Source of the DNA: Muribaculaceae bacterium
GTDB lineage: Bacteria > Bacteroidota > Bacteroidia > Bacteroidales > Muribaculaceae
DNA: 64,000 nt
Reading direction: 5' to 3'
NCBI GenBank assembly: GCA_017619935.1
Contig: JAFZRJ010000029.1
Span: forward strand, 18,625 to 82,624
Every line of letters starts with the position of its first letter. Positions within the stretch are counted from its first letter, which is position 1. Under the pieces are notes generated by a model. That model did not search any database. It saw only the letters and a list, made by a program, of their open reading frames with translations, and was not told the DNA's origin. Below are positions 26,321-36,735 of this stretch, one piece after another. The translations under genes were made by a program, and so were the position numbers.

Positions 26321-26360
26321 ATGCCCTTTTTAATAAGGAATTCATTTTATTTAAAGGAAC

Positions 26361-26394
26361 TTTGTCGTTAATTATGAATTATGTTGTAACTTTG
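26361..26394 (+). promoter_or_regulatory. Promoter of the Wzc-like kinase gene
   Basis: TAACTTTG at 26387-26394 with a TTTG at 26361-26364; spacing (22) is slightly long. The ATG follows 62 bases downstream. Confidence 0.5.
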
Positions 26395-26456
26395 CAACGA
26401 GTTGTGCACTGACGCCAACCTCCATTGAATATACATTACAACACATCTATACTGCT

Positions 26457-28901
26457 ATGAGACAGACGGTGATTGAAGAATCGGTGACCAAGCCGAAGAA
26501 AAAAATGTCAAACAACATCCCCATCCGAGCCTTTTTCATGGCTTGTGCCAGGAATTGGTATTGGTTTGTGATTTCCATTATCACATGTGCTTGTCTGGCT
26601 TTCCTCTACGGCAAGTCGCAGCCGAAATTGTATTCGGCCAAGGCGCAAATCATGTTTAAGACCAAGGACACCTACGCCGGCACACAGTCGCAGATGTTCA
26701 GCGACTTGGGCATGACCTCGGGCAACAACCTCATTGCCAACGAAGTGTTCCGCGTGCGCTCGACCGACCTGCTGGAAAGCGTCACCAAGAATCTGGGCGT
26801 GAACATCCAGTATTACGGTCACGTGTTTCTGCGAGACATCAACATTTACAAAAATTCACCTGTCCAAATCACCCCGTTGCGCGAGGTCAACTCGTCGTTC
26901 ATCATGACCGTGGTGCCCAAGGGAGGCAACGACCTGGAGTTCCAAATCGACAAGGGCGGATGGAAAAAAGCTCACTTCGGCAACAAGGTGAACACCCCCT
27001 ACGGCCCCATCGCCATCACCAAAAACAAGAACTACAACGATAAGCAATATAAAGAGTACAAAGTCATCGTCAAAGTGACTACACCACGCGCCATGGCGTC
27101 GCGCCTCAAGAGCAACCTCACCGCCGAAACCGCCAACAAATATGCCGACGTGGTGAACCTGGGACTCACATGGGACAACCTCGAGGAAGCTTGCGACATA
27201 CTCACGGCCGTCATCGCCGCCTATAATCAAGACGCCATCAACGACAAGAATCAGATTGCCCGCTCGACCGAAGCGTTCATCGCCGAACGCGTCACCTCGT
27301 TGGCTCAAGACCTGAGCGGTGTCGACAGCCAGGTGGCCGCACTCAAGACCAGCGCTGTCAACGCCACCATCATGGCCGACCAGGGCGCCGCCATCAAATA
27401 TGCCGACAATACTGCCGACGTGGGCATTCAAATCAGCCTCGCCAACAGCATCTACAACTACATCGCTGGCATGGGCGACGGGGAACTAATTCCCAGCAAC
27501 ACGGGTATCCAAAACACGGGTATTGAAGGACAAATCCAGCAATACAACGAAGCCATGCTCCGTTACCAAAAGATTGCCGCCACCAGCAGCAACGAGAACC
27601 CCGTGATGATCGAGCTTACACGCCAAATAAGCACCTTGAAGCAAAACATCATGCGCGGCTTGGCCAACTACACCCAGTCGCTGCAGATGCGCCAGTCACA
27701 GGCACGGCAGCAACAGAGCATCGCTTCGGGCTCGATGATAGCCATCCCGTCGCAAGAAAAAGCCATCACCGAGGTCTCACGTCAGCAGAAGATCAAGGAG
27801 CAACTGTACATGTACTTGCTCAACAAGCGCGAGGAGAATGCATTGCAACTGGCAATCACCGAACCTAACGCCAAGGTCATTGAAGCCGCTACCGGCAGCG
27901 GACCTATCTCACCCATTCCTAGCCGCATCATGCTGTTTGGATTGCTGGTGGGTCTGCTCATCCCAGCTCTGCTGCTCTACATCATGTTCTGGTATTACTC
28001 GCTGGACAACAACATCCACACCCGCCACGACATCGAGAACGTGGTGGACATCCCCATCGTGGGCGAACTGCCGTCCAAGAAGCATGACCAGCGCGACCGT
28101 GAGGTCATCGTCACCGAGAACGGCCGTGACCGCATTAGCGAGGCCATGCGCATCATCCGCTCCAACATCGACTACATCATCAAGCCCGAGGATGGCAAGG
28201 GAATAGTCATGCAATTTACATCCACCATGTCGAGCGAAGGCAAGTCGTTCGTGGCGGTCAACTTGGCGCTGTCCATGGCACATTCGGGCAAGCGAGTGGT
28301 AGCCGTTGACCTTGACCTGCGCAAGGGACGCTTCTCCGAATATGTAGGACTCGACAACGTGGGTTTGGGCGTCAGCGCCTTCTTGTCGGGACGGATTGAC
28401 GACCTGAGCCAAATCACGCAGAAAAGCACGTTCAACGACAGGCTCGACATCATCTGCGTGGGTCCCATTCCACCCAACCCCACGAACCTGCTCATGAGCG
28501 ACCGGTTCGCCGAATTCATCGAGCGTCTCCGGGTCGCCTACGACTATGTCATCCTCGACACCGTGCCCTTCAGCATCATCGCCGACGCCGGACTCATCAA
28601 CCGCCACGTTGACTTCACCATCTACGTGATTCGTGACGGAAAGATTGACAAGCGCTACCTTGACGATCTGGAGAAACTCTACAAGGAAGAAAAAATCAAG
28701 AATATGGCCATCCTGATTAACGATATCAAGATTGACAACAAGCATTATGGCTACGGCAGTTACGGGTATGGTTACGGGTATGGTTACGGATACGGCAACT
28801 ATGGCTACGGCTATGGTTACGGATACGGCGGATATGCCGACAACGAAGACAAAAAGCCCACATTAACTGAACGTATCAAGAAACTTTTTGGCCGTAAATA
28901 A
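26457..28901 (+). CDS. Polysaccharide co-polymerase / BY-kinase (Wzc-like)
   Basis: 814 residues. A cytoplasmic start and first membrane helix (about 27-50) are followed by a Wzz chain-length domain with a large periplasmic part rich in helices (50-495), a second helix ([22 protein letters not shown], about 488-510), and a cytoplasmic CpsD-type tyrosine kinase. The kinase has Walker A' [11 protein letters not shown] (about 591), Walker A' partner [10 protein letters not shown] (about 620) and Walker [10 protein letters not shown] (about 698). The C-terminal tyrosine cluster (about 763-796) contains 14 Tyr in a Gly-Tyr repeat. It controls chain length/export of capsule or exopolysaccharide by cycles of autophosphorylation. 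It is followed 2 bases later by UDP-glucose dehydrogenase. Confidence 0.93.
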   Translation: MRQTVIEESVTKPKKKMSNNIPIRAFFMACARNWYWFVISIITCACLAFLYGKSQPKLYSAKAQIMFKTKDTYAGTQSQMFSDLGMTSGNNLIANEVFRVRSTDLLESVTKNLGVNIQYYGHVFLRDINIYKNSPVQITPLREVNSSFIMTVVPKGGNDLEFQIDKGGWKKAHFGNKVNTPYGPIAITKNKNYNDKQYKEYKVIVKVTTPRAMASRLKSNLTAETANKYADVVNLGLTWDNLEEACDILTAVIAAYNQDAINDKNQIARSTEAFIAERVTSLAQDLSGVDSQVAALKTSAVNATIMADQGAAIKYADNTADVGIQISLANSIYNYIAGMGDGELIPSNTGIQNTGIEGQIQQYNEAMLRYQKIAATSSNENPVMIELTRQISTLKQNIMRGLANYTQSLQMRQSQARQQQSIASGSMIAIPSQEKAITEVSRQQKIKEQLYMYLLNKREENALQLAITEPNAKVIEAATGSGPISPIPSRIMLFGLLVGLLIPALLLYIMFWYYSLDNNIHTRHDIENVVDIPIVGELPSKKHDQRDREVIVTENGRDRISEAMRIIRSNIDYIIKPEDGKGIVMQFTSTMSSEGKSFVAVNLALSMAHSGKRVVAVDLDLRKGRFSEYVGLDNVGLGVSAFLSGRIDDLSQITQKSTFNDRLDIICVGPIPPNPTNLLMSDRFAEFIERLRVAYDYVILDTVPFSIIADAGLINRHVDFTIYVIRDGKIDKRYLDDLEKLYKEEKIKNMAILINDIKIDNKHYGYGSYGYGYGYGYGYGNYGYGYGYGYGGYADNEDKKPTLTERIKKLFGRK
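28745..28845 (+). repeat. Gly-Tyr-coding microsatellite in the kinase tail
   Basis: Imperfect 6- and 12-base tandem repeats (GGTTACGGGTAT and variants TATGGCTACGGC) encoding the Tyr-Gly cluster. Such repeats can change copy number by slippage in multiples of 6 without breaking the frame. Confidence 0.85.
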
Positions 28902-28903
28902 CC

Positions 28904-30142
28904 ATGAGAATCGCTGTAGCAGGAACCGGATATGTGGGGCTGAGCATCGCCACGTTGCTCAGTCAGCATCACCACGTCGAGGCCGTGGACATCGTGCCCG
29001 AGAAAGTGGACCTCATCAACCGCGGCTTGTCGCCCATTGCCGATGCCGAAATTGAACAATTCCTTTCCAGCGGAAAACTGGACTTGCATGCCACGCTCGA
29101 TGCACGTCAGGCCTACAGCGATGCCGAAATGGTAATCATTGCGGCTCCCACCAACTACGACAGCCAGCGCAACTTCTTTGACACCAGCGCTGTGGAAGAT
29201 GTCATCGCCACTGTGATGAGTTGCAACGCCGATGCCATCATGGTCATCAAGTCAACCGTTCCCGTGGGGTTCACCGAGCACATCCGCGCCAAGACCGGGA
29301 GCCGCAACATCCTATTCTCGCCCGAGTTTCTGCGCGAGAGCAAGGCGCTCTACGACAACCTGCACCCCAGCCGCATCATCGTGGGCACCGACCTGAACGA
29401 CCCGCGACTGGTGGAGGCGGCAAACACTTTCGCCGCACTGCTGCAGGAAGGCGCTGTCAAGACCGACATCGACACACTGGTCATGGGATTCACCGAGGCC
29501 GAGGCCGTCAAACTCTTCGCCAACACCTACCTCGCTCTGCGCGTGAGCTATTTCAACGAACTGGACACCTATGCCGAATTGAAGGGTCTGGATACGCAAG
29601 CCATCATCAAGGGCGTGTGCCTTGACCCGCGCATCGGCATGCACTACAACAATCCGTCGTTCGGCTATGGCGGCTATTGCCTGCCGAAGGACACCAAGCA
29701 ACTGCTCGCCAACTATGCCGACGTGCCCGAGAACCTCATCGAGGCCATCGTGGAGAGTAACCGCACACGCAAGGACTTTATCGCCGACCGCGTGCTGAAA
29801 GTAGCCGGTTACTACGACTACTACAACCGTGGAGATTTCGACCCCGACAAGGAATGCGAGTGCGTCATCGGTGTCTATCGCCTCACTATGAAAACGGGCA
29901 GCGACAACTTCCGCCAGTCCAGCATCCAGGGCATCATGAAACGCATCAAAGCCAAGGGGGCCAAAGTCATCATCTACGAGCCCACCCTGGCCGATGGCAG
30001 CACATTCTTCGGCAGTCGCGTGGTGAACGACCTCAACCAATTCATGCAGCAGAGCCAAGCCATCATCGCCAACCGCTACGACCCCTGCCTCGACCCCGTC
30101 AAGGACAAAGTCTATACGCGCGACATCTTCCGCCGCGACTAG
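28904..30142 (+). CDS. ugd: UDP-glucose 6-dehydrogenase
   Basis: Oxidises UDP-glucose to UDP-glucuronate with NAD, supplying acidic sugar for surface polysaccharide. 412 residues. The Rossmann [16 protein letters not shown] is at residues 5-20, [13 protein letters not shown] at about 113, [11 protein letters not shown] at about 136, [17 protein letters not shown] (helix with the catalytic Lys/Asn region) at about 205, and the catalytic Cys C259 in [11 protein letters not shown]. It is co-transcribed with the Wzc-like kinase; in proteobacteria such kinases phosphorylate Ugd, which makes the pairing functionally sensible. Confidence 0.93.
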   Translation: MRIAVAGTGYVGLSIATLLSQHHHVEAVDIVPEKVDLINRGLSPIADAEIEQFLSSGKLDLHATLDARQAYSDAEMVIIAAPTNYDSQRNFFDTSAVEDVIATVMSCNADAIMVIKSTVPVGFTEHIRAKTGSRNILFSPEFLRESKALYDNLHPSRIIVGTDLNDPRLVEAANTFAALLQEGAVKTDIDTLVMGFTEAEAVKLFANTYLALRVSYFNELDTYAELKGLDTQAIIKGVCLDPRIGMHYNNPSFGYGGYCLPKDTKQLLANYADVPENLIEAIVESNRTRKDFIADRVLKVAGYYDYYNRGDFDPDKECECVIGVYRLTMKTGSDNFRQSSIQGIMKRIKAKGAKVIIYEPTLADGSTFFGSRVVNDLNQFMQQSQAIIANRYDPCLDPVKDKVYTRDIFRRD

Positions 30143-30173
30143 GCAACACGCACGATATACTATCAACGACACA

Positions 30174-30204
30174 AAAAGACACTCAAAAAAATTGGGTGTC
30201 TTTT
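30174..30204. terminator. Terminator between ugd and the beta-helix lipoprotein
   Basis: AAAAGACAC stem with TC/GG extension, A-rich loop, GTGTCTTTT. The A- and T-runs allow function in both directions between the convergent genes. Confidence 0.8.
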
Positions 30205-30226
30205 CGTTATCTTAAGGAAAAAGCGG

Positions 30227-31636
30227 TTATTCTGTCGTTTCTGGAATCCAGACGTAGGCACCGAGGTCAATAGCCTCGCGGGCGAAGCGGTCGTTGCCGT
30301 AGCGGTCGTAACGAGCGCTTTCGGGACATAGCGAGCGGTCACCGCGCCCAATGGCATCACTGCCATTGTGCAGGCGGTAGTCGAAGATGTAGTCGTCACG
30401 CACCGTGTAGAACTTGGGATCACCCTCCCACACACAGTTCAGGAAGTGCGTGTCGTCGGTACCGCCAGACTTGAGCAGGCAGTTGCGCAAATACACATCG
30501 TATTCGTCCAATATGCCCGCATTGATATCCTTGGCTAAGCCGTAAATCACGCAATTATCGAGATAGCAGGTGAGAGGCAGCACCTCTTCGGTGGCGTGTG
30601 ACTTCCATACGTTCACAAGAGGTTCGCTGACAGGGGCAAACAGGTAATAGTTGGCGAACGTGCAATTCACAAAGTGAGCCGTACCGCCAATGATGTGCAC
30701 CACCCCAGCGGCCGCATCGCTGAACTCGGTTCCCTCGGCATCGATGCGCGCGTTGAGTGAAGTGAGCAAGCTGGAGCTGGAGTTGTGCACCACACAGTTG
30801 AACAGGTGCAGCGTGCGTTGGCTGGGGTCGGTGGAACTGCAATGGATGCCCACTTCCGAGCCGCGCATCACCACATAGGCCAACTCGTTGTCATAACTGC
30901 CGTAGCCGAACACCATTCCGCCCCACTGGCCCGACAGGATGTCGAAACTGATGTCGCCCACCACATGGTCGAGACGGTCGCCACGCATCACAATGTTCTG
31001 CTCGGGCGTGCCCACAGCCGTCATCTTGCCGTAAACACGCAGCAACGCCCCTTGATGGAACAGCAGCTGGGCACCGGGGTCGACAGTGAGCTGCACGCCG
31101 GGCGGCACCACCAGCGTGTCGTAGATGACGTAGGGTCGCTCGGCGGTGAGATGCAAGTCCTCGGTGAGCGTGTCACCTTCGATAATAATCACATCCTGCC
31201 CCCACGCCTTGAGCACCACATGCTGCGTCACGCCGTTGGTGACAAACTCAATCTTGTCGGTCACTTCCAGCAAGTCTTCCTTGTTCTCGGTAGCATTCAC
31301 CTTGCACTCGACAAACACATAGATGCTGTCACCGCCACGGATGTCCACATCGTGGAATTCCTCGCCTTTCACGCCATCCACGTTGATGAAGAAACGCCCG
31401 TTCTCGTTGCCAACCACCTTGATGCTGGAAATCTTCACCTGCTTCTTGCTGCGGTTATACACGACAAACTGCTTGGTGGGTGTGCCTTGCTGCGTGATGA
31501 CCGTGTCGAAGGTGACCGTGTCGGTCGAGAAAGTCAGCACGTCGCTGGCCGAGGTCGTGTAGTCGTCGTTGATGCAAGCCGTCATGACCACCATTGCCAG
31601 CAGTGCCACTATGATAAAATGAACAATCTGTTTCAT
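30227..31636 (-). CDS. Lipoprotein with parallel beta-helix repeats
   Basis: 469 residues. A lipoprotein signal peptide ends in MVVMTAC (Cys about residue 21), followed by acidic INDD. Residues about 35-140 form a DUF1573-like/Ig-like beta domain (FDTVITQQGTPTKQFVVYNRS, split). From about 150 on there are right-handed beta-helix style repeats (GVQLTVDPGAQLLFHQGALL, RVYGKMTAVGTPEQNIVMRG and later VMRGSEVGIHCSST). It is probably outer-membrane or surface located. Related lipoproteins are common in Bacteroidales; the binding partner or enzymatic role is not known. Confidence 0.75.
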   Translation of the reverse strand: MKQIVHFIIVALLAMVVMTACINDDYTTSASDVLTFSTDTVTFDTVITQQGTPTKQFVVYNRSKKQVKISSIKVVGNENGRFFINVDGVKGEEFHDVDIRGGDSIYVFVECKVNATENKEDLLEVTDKIEFVTNGVTQHVVLKAWGQDVIIIEGDTLTEDLHLTAERPYVIYDTLVVPPGVQLTVDPGAQLLFHQGALLRVYGKMTAVGTPEQNIVMRGDRLDHVVGDISFDILSGQWGGMVFGYGSYDNELAYVVMRGSEVGIHCSSTDPSQRTLHLFNCVVHNSSSSLLTSLNARIDAEGTEFSDAAAGVVHIIGGTAHFVNCTFANYYLFAPVSEPLVNVWKSHATEEVLPLTCYLDNCVIYGLAKDINAGILDEYDVYLRNCLLKSGGTDDTHFLNCVWEGDPKFYTVRDDYIFDYRLHNGSDAIGRGDRSLCPESARYDRYGNDRFAREAIDLGAYVWIPETTE

Positions 31637-31750
31637 GTAATTACATATTTTATAAATAAACGCATTTCTACCTTATTTATTACTTCACGCCACCTAAAAG
31701 TTTTGCAAACACGTTTTGGCCATGAAAGAGGCAATAAAAAAGTATTTTAT

Positions 31751-31781
31751 TTTGCAGTTCGGCCAAAATGCAGTAATTTCG
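31751..31781 (+). promoter_or_regulatory. glyA promoter
   Basis: TTTG (31751-31754), 19-base spacer, TAATTTCG (31774-31781); the ATG is 42 bases downstream. Confidence 0.75.
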
Positions 31782-31823
31782 CACGTGGAAACCTTTTAAT
31801 AACATTATAATCTCCTATTTTTT

Positions 31824-33104
31824 ATGGAAAGAGATCAAGTTTTGTTTAACATTATCGAGAAAGAGCATCAGCGTCAGCTCCATGGCATTGAACTGATTGC
31901 CAGTGAAAACTTTGTCAGCGAGCAGGTGATGCAAGCCATGGGTAGCTGCTTGACCAACAAATATGCCGAGGGCTATCCCGGACATCGTTATTATGGCGGT
32001 TGCCAGTGCGTGGACGAAGCCGAAAACCTGGCCATCGACCGCATCAAGCAACTCTTCGGCGCTGAATATGCCAACGTGCAGCCCCACTCGGGCGCACAAG
32101 CCAACATGGCCGTGTTTATGGCCTGCCTCAAGCCCGGCGACAAATTCATGGGACTGAATCTGGCCCATGGTGGTCACCTGTCACACGGGAGCCCAGTTAA
32201 CTTCTCTGGATTGGTGTTCCAGCAGTGCGAATATAACGTGCGTCCCGACACCAACGAGGTGGACTACGACATGATGGAAGAAGTGGCCCTGCGTGAGCAC
32301 CCGAAGCTGATCGTCGGTGGTGCCAGCGCCTATAGCCGCGAATGGGACTACGCACGCATGCGTGCCATCGCCGACAAGGTGGGCGCCCTGCTCATGATCG
32401 ACATGGCTCACCCTGCCGGACTCATCGCTGCCGGACTGCTCAACAACCCCTTGAAATATGCTCACATCGTGACCTCGACCACCCACAAGACCTTGCGCGG
32501 TCCTCGTGGCGGCATCATCTTGCTGGGTCAAGACTTCGACAACCCTTGGGGCAAAACCACCAAGAAGGGTGTCATCCGCAAGATGTCGTCGCTGCTCGAC
32601 TCGGCCGTCTTCCCCGGTGTGCAGGGTGGACCGCTTGAGCACGTTATCGCCGCCAAGGCTGTTGCCTTCGGCGAGGCACTCACGCCCGGATTCAAGGATT
32701 ATCAAATCCAGGTCAAAAAGAACGCTCAGGCTCTGGCACAGGCCCTCGTTGACAAGGGCTACAAGATTTGCACCGGTGGAACCGACAACCACAGCATGCT
32801 CGTGGACTTGCGCACCAAGTTCCCCGAACTGACCGGTAAACTCGCTGAAGCCGCTCTCGTGGCCGCCGACATCACCGCCAACAAGAATATGGTGCCCTTC
32901 GACGACCGATCGGCGTTCCAGACCTCCGGTCTGCGCCTCGGCACGCCCGCCATCACCACACGTGGTGCCAAGGAACCCCTCATGGGCGAAATCGCCGAAC
33001 TCATCGACACCGTGCTCCATGCACCCGAGGACGAGGCCGTAATCGCCAGCGTCCGCGCCAAGGTGAACGACATCATGAAGGATTATCCCATGTTTGCATG
33101 GTAA
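31824..33104 (+). CDS. glyA: Serine hydroxymethyltransferase
   Basis: PLP enzyme interconverting serine and glycine and supplying methylene-tetrahydrofolate. 426 residues, normal length. [10 protein letters not shown] is at about 18, [12 protein letters not shown] at about 94, the PLP-binding lysine is K222 in [13 protein letters not shown], and [13 protein letters not shown] is at about 315. It has its own promoter and terminator, so it is monocistronic. Confidence 0.98.
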   Translation: MERDQVLFNIIEKEHQRQLHGIELIASENFVSEQVMQAMGSCLTNKYAEGYPGHRYYGGCQCVDEAENLAIDRIKQLFGAEYANVQPHSGAQANMAVFMACLKPGDKFMGLNLAHGGHLSHGSPVNFSGLVFQQCEYNVRPDTNEVDYDMMEEVALREHPKLIVGGASAYSREWDYARMRAIADKVGALLMIDMAHPAGLIAAGLLNNPLKYAHIVTSTTHKTLRGPRGGIILLGQDFDNPWGKTTKKGVIRKMSSLLDSAVFPGVQGGPLEHVIAAKAVAFGEALTPGFKDYQIQVKKNAQALAQALVDKGYKICTGGTDNHSMLVDLRTKFPELTGKLAEAALVAADITANKNMVPFDDRSAFQTSGLRLGTPAITTRGAKEPLMGEIAELIDTVLHAPEDEAVIASVRAKVNDIMKDYPMFAW

Positions 33105-33127
33105 TCCACACGATACACGCAACCCAC

Positions 33128-33163
33128 AAGGAGTTTGGCCCGACGGACCAAACTCCTTTTTCT
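33128..33163 (+). terminator. Rho-independent terminator after glyA
   Basis: AAGGAGTTTGG, 9-base loop, CCAAACTCCTT, followed by T-rich sequence. Confidence 0.9.
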
Positions 33164-33179
33164 TCGGCAATTCCCAATA

Positions 33180-33211
33180 TTTGGCAATGTCGGCAGAATT
33201 GTGTAATTTCG
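33180..33211 (+). promoter_or_regulatory. fabG promoter
   Basis: TTTG (33180-33183), 20-base spacer, TAATTTCG (33204-33211). Confidence 0.7.
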
Positions 33212-33247
33212 CATTCTGAAATCAAAAACATCTAATTAATAACGTAT

Positions 33248-33994
33248 ATGAAATTACTTGAAGGAAAAGTGGCACTCATCACAGGTGCCGCACGTGGCAT
33301 TGGCAAAGCCATTGCACTCAAGTTTGCCGCCGAAGGTGCCGACATCGCATTCACCGACCTCGTCATTGACGAGAACGGCAAGCAAACCGAAGCCGAAATC
33401 GCCGCCCTGGGCGTGAAAGCCAAGGGCTACGCCAGTAATGCCGCCAACTACGACGAGACTGAGCAGGTCGTCGCACAAATCAAGGAGGAATTTGGCCATA
33501 TCGACATCCTCGTCAACAACGCCGGCATCACCAAGGACGGCATCTTGCTGCGCATGACCGAGGCGCAATGGGACGCCGTAATTGCAGTGAACCTGAAATC
33601 GGCCTTCAACTTTATCCACGCCCTGGTGCCCATCATGATGCGCCAGCGCTGCGGCTCCATTATCAACATGGCCAGCGTGGTGGGTGTGCACGGCAATGCC
33701 GGACAAGCCAACTATGCCGCCTCCAAGGCCGGCCTCATCGCACTCGCCAAGAGCGTAGGCCAGGAAATGGGTAGTCGTGGCATTCGTGCCAACGCCATCG
33801 CCCCCGGCTTCATCGACACCGACATGACCAAGGCGCTGCCTGAAGAGGTGCGCAACGAGTGGGTCAAGAAGATTCCGCTGCGCCGTGGCGGAACGGTGGA
33901 AGACATCGCCAACGTGGCTACATTCCTCGCCAGCGACATGTCGAGTTACATCACCGGACAAGTCATCCAAGTGGACGGCGGCATGAACATGTAA
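33248..33994 (+). CDS. fabG: 3-oxoacyl-[acyl-carrier-protein] reductase
   Basis: Short-chain dehydrogenase of fatty-acid elongation, NADPH-dependent, cytosolic. 248 residues. GAARGIGKA is at residues 12-20, NNAG at about 89, catalytic Ser in INMASVVG (about 143), and Y156/K160 in YAASK. The C-terminal GQVIQVDGGMNM is classic FabG. It is transcribed alone from its own promoter up to the hairpin at 34034. Confidence 0.94.
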   Translation: MKLLEGKVALITGAARGIGKAIALKFAAEGADIAFTDLVIDENGKQTEAEIAALGVKAKGYASNAANYDETEQVVAQIKEEFGHIDILVNNAGITKDGILLRMTEAQWDAVIAVNLKSAFNFIHALVPIMMRQRCGSIINMASVVGVHGNAGQANYAASKAGLIALAKSVGQEMGSRGIRANAIAPGFIDTDMTKALPEEVRNEWVKKIPLRRGGTVEDIANVATFLASDMSSYITGQVIQVDGGMNM

Positions 33995-34033
33995 TGCCCG
34001 TCACCAACTGGTTGACCAACATACCACACAAGA

Positions 34034-34074
34034 TGAGGGCCAAGAGAAATCAATCTCCTGGCCCTCACTCTTTT
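34034..34074. terminator. Terminator between fabG and the OmpA gene
   Basis: TGAGGGCCA (34034-34042) pairs with TGGCCCTCA (34059-34067), with further AGAGA/TCTC pairing inside and a T-rich stretch after it. The flanking genes are convergent. Confidence 0.85.
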
Positions 34075-34102
34075 GTCTATCGTCAGAACAATCTGATACA
34101 GA

Positions 34103-35290
34103 TTACTTCACGATGATGTCGCAAACCGACACGCGGTTCCACTCGGGTTCGCTGAACATGTTGCCCACGCCCTGACCCTTGGCGGTAATGCGGTTGGCGG
34201 CGATTTTGTACTTGTTAATCAGCAGGTTCTTCACTGCGTCGGCACGCTCACGAGCCAGACGCTCGTTGATTTCCTTGCTGCCTTCGGGCGAAGCATAACC
34301 GGTGATGTCAACCTTCGAAGCGGGGTGATTCTTCATGTAGATAGCCACACGCTCCACGTTGGGCAGCTGGTCGGCAGCCACAACGCTCTTGCCCTGACGG
34401 AAGAACACGTTGGTCATCAGCGACTCTGTGTCGTTACCTTTCACCACCTTCTCGACGGGTTTCTCGACGATGCGCTCAACCACTTTCTCCACCACTTCGG
34501 GCTTGCGGTTGCGCAGCTCGTTGATTTGTGCATTCAAGGCATCGATGTCGGCCTGAGTGTACTGCTTGTCGCACAAGGTCATGTAGTGTGCGCCATGGCT
34601 GTTGGCGAAGTGATAGGTCACACCTGCCTGCATCTCAACAGCAGCATAGTTGGCGTTGAAGCAGTTAGTGCTTTGTTTGGCTTCCTTGCCCATGCACCAC
34701 ACCACGGCGGGCTTGAGCGACAGAGTCCAAGCCTTCGACTCACCCAGATTCCAGTTGATGTTCAGACCGGCCTTGGTGTACCATGAGTTCTGGTCAAGGT
34801 TCTTGATCTCCAGCTTTTCAATATCGCCAGTTTCAGTGGGGAGTTCAATGATTGTGCTGCCAGTCTTGTAGGCGTGCCACCAACCGAGACCAAACACGGC
34901 TTCCAGTTCCAGAGCAGCGGGTTTTCCCTTGTAGCCACCGAACATGTTGTTCAGGTTCACGGCCATGAAACCACCCACGAGCTGGTGATCGATGATGTTA
35001 GCACTGTGAGGAAGACCAATGTAAGCAGGAGCATGGTCCCAGCTGCTGGTGTTGACGCTCCATTCACCTTCCACACCCAGACCCATCACAGGAGTCACCT
35101 GCTTGCGAAGCTCGGCACCGAACATGCCACGAGCGTTGGGCCAGAATGCATAGTGCTGCAATGGCGACACAGCACCACCTTTAATAGTTAACGACCAGTT
35201 GTCGGTCCACTTGCTGCCAGCGACAGTTACTTGTGCTTGAGCAGCCACGAAGCCCATCATGAGGGCCAATGCGAGTAATACTTTTTTCAT
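34103..35290 (-). CDS. OmpA family outer-membrane protein
   Basis: About 395 residues. Signal peptide MKKVLLALALMMGFVAAQA; an N-terminal beta-barrel of about 230 residues with alternating aromatic strands; a coiled-coil/proline-valine linker (ADIDALNAQINELRNRKPEV, then repeated VEK-type heptads, about 250-290); and a C-terminal OmpA-like peptidoglycan-binding domain (VDITGYASPEGSKEINERLA, then RADAVKNLL, about 330-365). It anchors the outer membrane to peptidoglycan. A Met two codons upstream (35296) is also possible. It resembles the abundant OmpA/OmpF-type porins of Bacteroidales. Confidence 0.93.
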   Translation of the reverse strand: MKKVLLALALMMGFVAAQAQVTVAGSKWTDNWSLTIKGGAVSPLQHYAFWPNARGMFGAELRKQVTPVMGLGVEGEWSVNTSSWDHAPAYIGLPHSANIIDHQLVGGFMAVNLNNMFGGYKGKPAALELEAVFGLGWWHAYKTGSTIIELPTETGDIEKLEIKNLDQNSWYTKAGLNINWNLGESKAWTLSLKPAVVWCMGKEAKQSTNCFNANYAAVEMQAGVTYHFANSHGAHYMTLCDKQYTQADIDALNAQINELRNRKPEVVEKVVERIVEKPVEKVVKGNDTESLMTNVFFRQGKSVVAADQLPNVERVAIYMKNHPASKVDITGYASPEGSKEINERLARERADAVKNLLINKYKIAANRITAKGQGVGNMFSEPEWNRVSVCDIIVK

Positions 35291-35331
35291 GCTCACAAAA
35301 TTTAGTTAATATATTTGGTTCGCTATTTATT

Positions 35332-36030
35332 TCACAATTCCAGAATCAGATTGATGGCCTTGTTCACGTCGCTCACATCCACCTTGCCATCGCCGTCCAA
35401 GTCGGCTTTAAGTTTGGTGTCGGGGTCAGTGTTCTGCTCCAGGATGACGTTGATGATGACGTTCACGTCACTCACGTCAACCTTGCCGTCGCCGTCCACG
35501 TCGCCCACGACCACAACTCCCGACCCGTTCTTATAGGCCAACACTTTCGCCTCGATGATGGCGCCGCAATTATCCTTGTCGGCATACGGGGCGGTGAAGT
35601 GGAGACGCAGACCGTTGGCGTGCGGCACGGGCAGTGTGCCCGCCAACTGGTGCTCAAGTTCGTCCGAGGGCACCTTGATTTGAATGGAGTCTTTCAGATT
35701 CTCTTCCTCATCGCGGACAGCAATCTGCAGCAGCACCTTGCTGGCTTTGTAGCTCTCGCTGACAATGCGGTACTGCACCTCGACACGCAACGAATCGACC
35801 TGACGGCAATCGAGCGCTGGCGACACCAGCTTCTGCACGTTGCCTTGCACGGTGGTCAGCAGGGCTATTCGACCACGATTGATGGATTGCCTGTCCAGTT
35901 CGATGCCGGCATTATTTACAAAAGTCCAACCGTCGAAGTTGCTGGCGTTGAACAGCGCAATCTGCTCCTGCGCATTGACAAGACTTGTTGCCCAAATGAG
36001 TGACAACAGAACAAAAACGACTTTTTTCAT
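35332..36030 (-). CDS. Secreted protein with dockerin-like C-terminus
   Basis: 232 residues. Signal peptide MKKVVFVLLSLIWATSLVNA; a beta-rich domain of about 150 residues beginning IALFNASNFDGWTFVNNAGI, perhaps a carbohydrate-binding-like jelly roll (inference); then two well-kept dockerin-like calcium loops, GDVDGDGKVDVSDVNVIINV and DLDGDGKVDVSDVNKAINL. The frame is open for 15 more codons upstream, but the signal peptide fixes the start at 36030. The same tail occurs on the proteins at 10105 and 43742. Confidence 0.8.
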   Translation of the reverse strand: MKKVVFVLLSLIWATSLVNAQEQIALFNASNFDGWTFVNNAGIELDRQSINRGRIALLTTVQGNVQKLVSPALDCRQVDSLRVEVQYRIVSESYKASKVLLQIAVRDEEENLKDSIQIKVPSDELEHQLAGTLPVPHANGLRLHFTAPYADKDNCGAIIEAKVLAYKNGSGVVVVGDVDGDGKVDVSDVNVIINVILEQNTDPDTKLKADLDGDGKVDVSDVNKAINLILEL

Positions 36031-36063
36031 ATAAAAATGACTAGCCATTAAATAATTACGTGG

Positions 36064-36071
36064 CAAAATTA
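36064..36071 (-). promoter_or_regulatory. -7 box for the dockerin-tail protein gene
   Basis: TAATTTTG on the minus strand, 33 bases before the start codon; no clear -33 element. Confidence 0.45.
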
Positions 36072-36156
36072 ACAATTTCCATTGAATTAATCACGAAAAA
36101 TTTCCAAAATCAGACAAACTTTCGCTATTTCCGTATCTTTTTTGCCTCTGTCAGCC

Positions 36157-36192
36157 AAAAAAATAAATCGGGACACCCTATTCAGGCGCCCC
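36157..36192 (-). terminator. Terminator after hsp20
   Basis: On the minus strand GGGGCGCC, 7-base loop, GGTGTCCC (36170-36192, two G-U pairs) followed by a T-rich run (complement of 36157-36164). Confidence 0.7.
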
Positions 36193-36221
36193 AATTTACA
36201 ACCAACTTATTGAAAAAAATT

Positions 36222-36653
36222 TTACTGAATTTCAATCACTTTGCTTTCCTTCTTGAGTTCGGCTGCCGATTTCTTCGGCAAGACCACCGTCAGCACTCCG
36301 TTATCGACTGTGGCGGCAATTTTCTCGCGATCGACGTCATCGGGCAGGAGCAGGGTTTGGTGGAACTTGGTGTAGGAGAACTCGCGGCGAAGGTAGTGGC
36401 CACACTCTTTCTTCTCCTGCTTGTCTTCGACTTTCTTCTCAAGATCCACTACGAGGTTTTCCTCTTCGTCAAGGGTCACTTTGAAGTCGGCCTTGGTCAT
36501 TCCGGGAGCGGCCAACTCCACATCATATTCGTCCTTCTTCTCAATCACATTGATGGCCGGAGCCGTCGTGTTCATCTTGGGTAAAAAGTCAGTGTCAAAG
36601 AAGTCGTTGAACACACTGGGTAACCAATCTTGATTTCTACGTGCTAAATACAT
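36222..36653 (-). CDS. Small heat-shock protein, Hsp20/alpha-crystallin family
   Basis: 143 residues. N-terminal arm (MYLARRNQDWLPSVFNDFFD), alpha-crystallin domain at about 38-130 (YDVELAAPGMTKADFKVTLD, later DNGVLTVVLPKK with the typical GVL motif), and a C-terminal tail with the I-x-I-like VIEIQ. It is an ATP-independent holdase for unfolding proteins. An ATG two codons earlier exists (36659), but the strong AGGAGG site sits 7 bases before ATG 36653. It is preceded by a sigma-54-type promoter and an inverted repeat, so expression is probably controlled by RpoN and an activator. Confidence 0.94.
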   Translation of the reverse strand: MYLARRNQDWLPSVFNDFFDTDFLPKMNTTAPAINVIEKKDEYDVELAAPGMTKADFKVTLDEEENLVVDLEKKVEDKQEKKECGHYLRREFSYTKFHQTLLLPDDVDREKIAATVDNGVLTVVLPKKSAAELKKESKVIEIQ

Positions 36654-36735
36654 AATCATTCCTCCTATTAAATTTTAATGTTATTGCTTTAAGTATTCGG
36701 ACCTGGTTTTACGACCAACGTCCGACACACAATAA

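Noticed and set aside
31776-31792. CACGTG-centred palindrome before glyA as a parS
   Set aside because: The TTTC and GAAA arms are spaced too far apart, and it overlaps the glyA promoter region.
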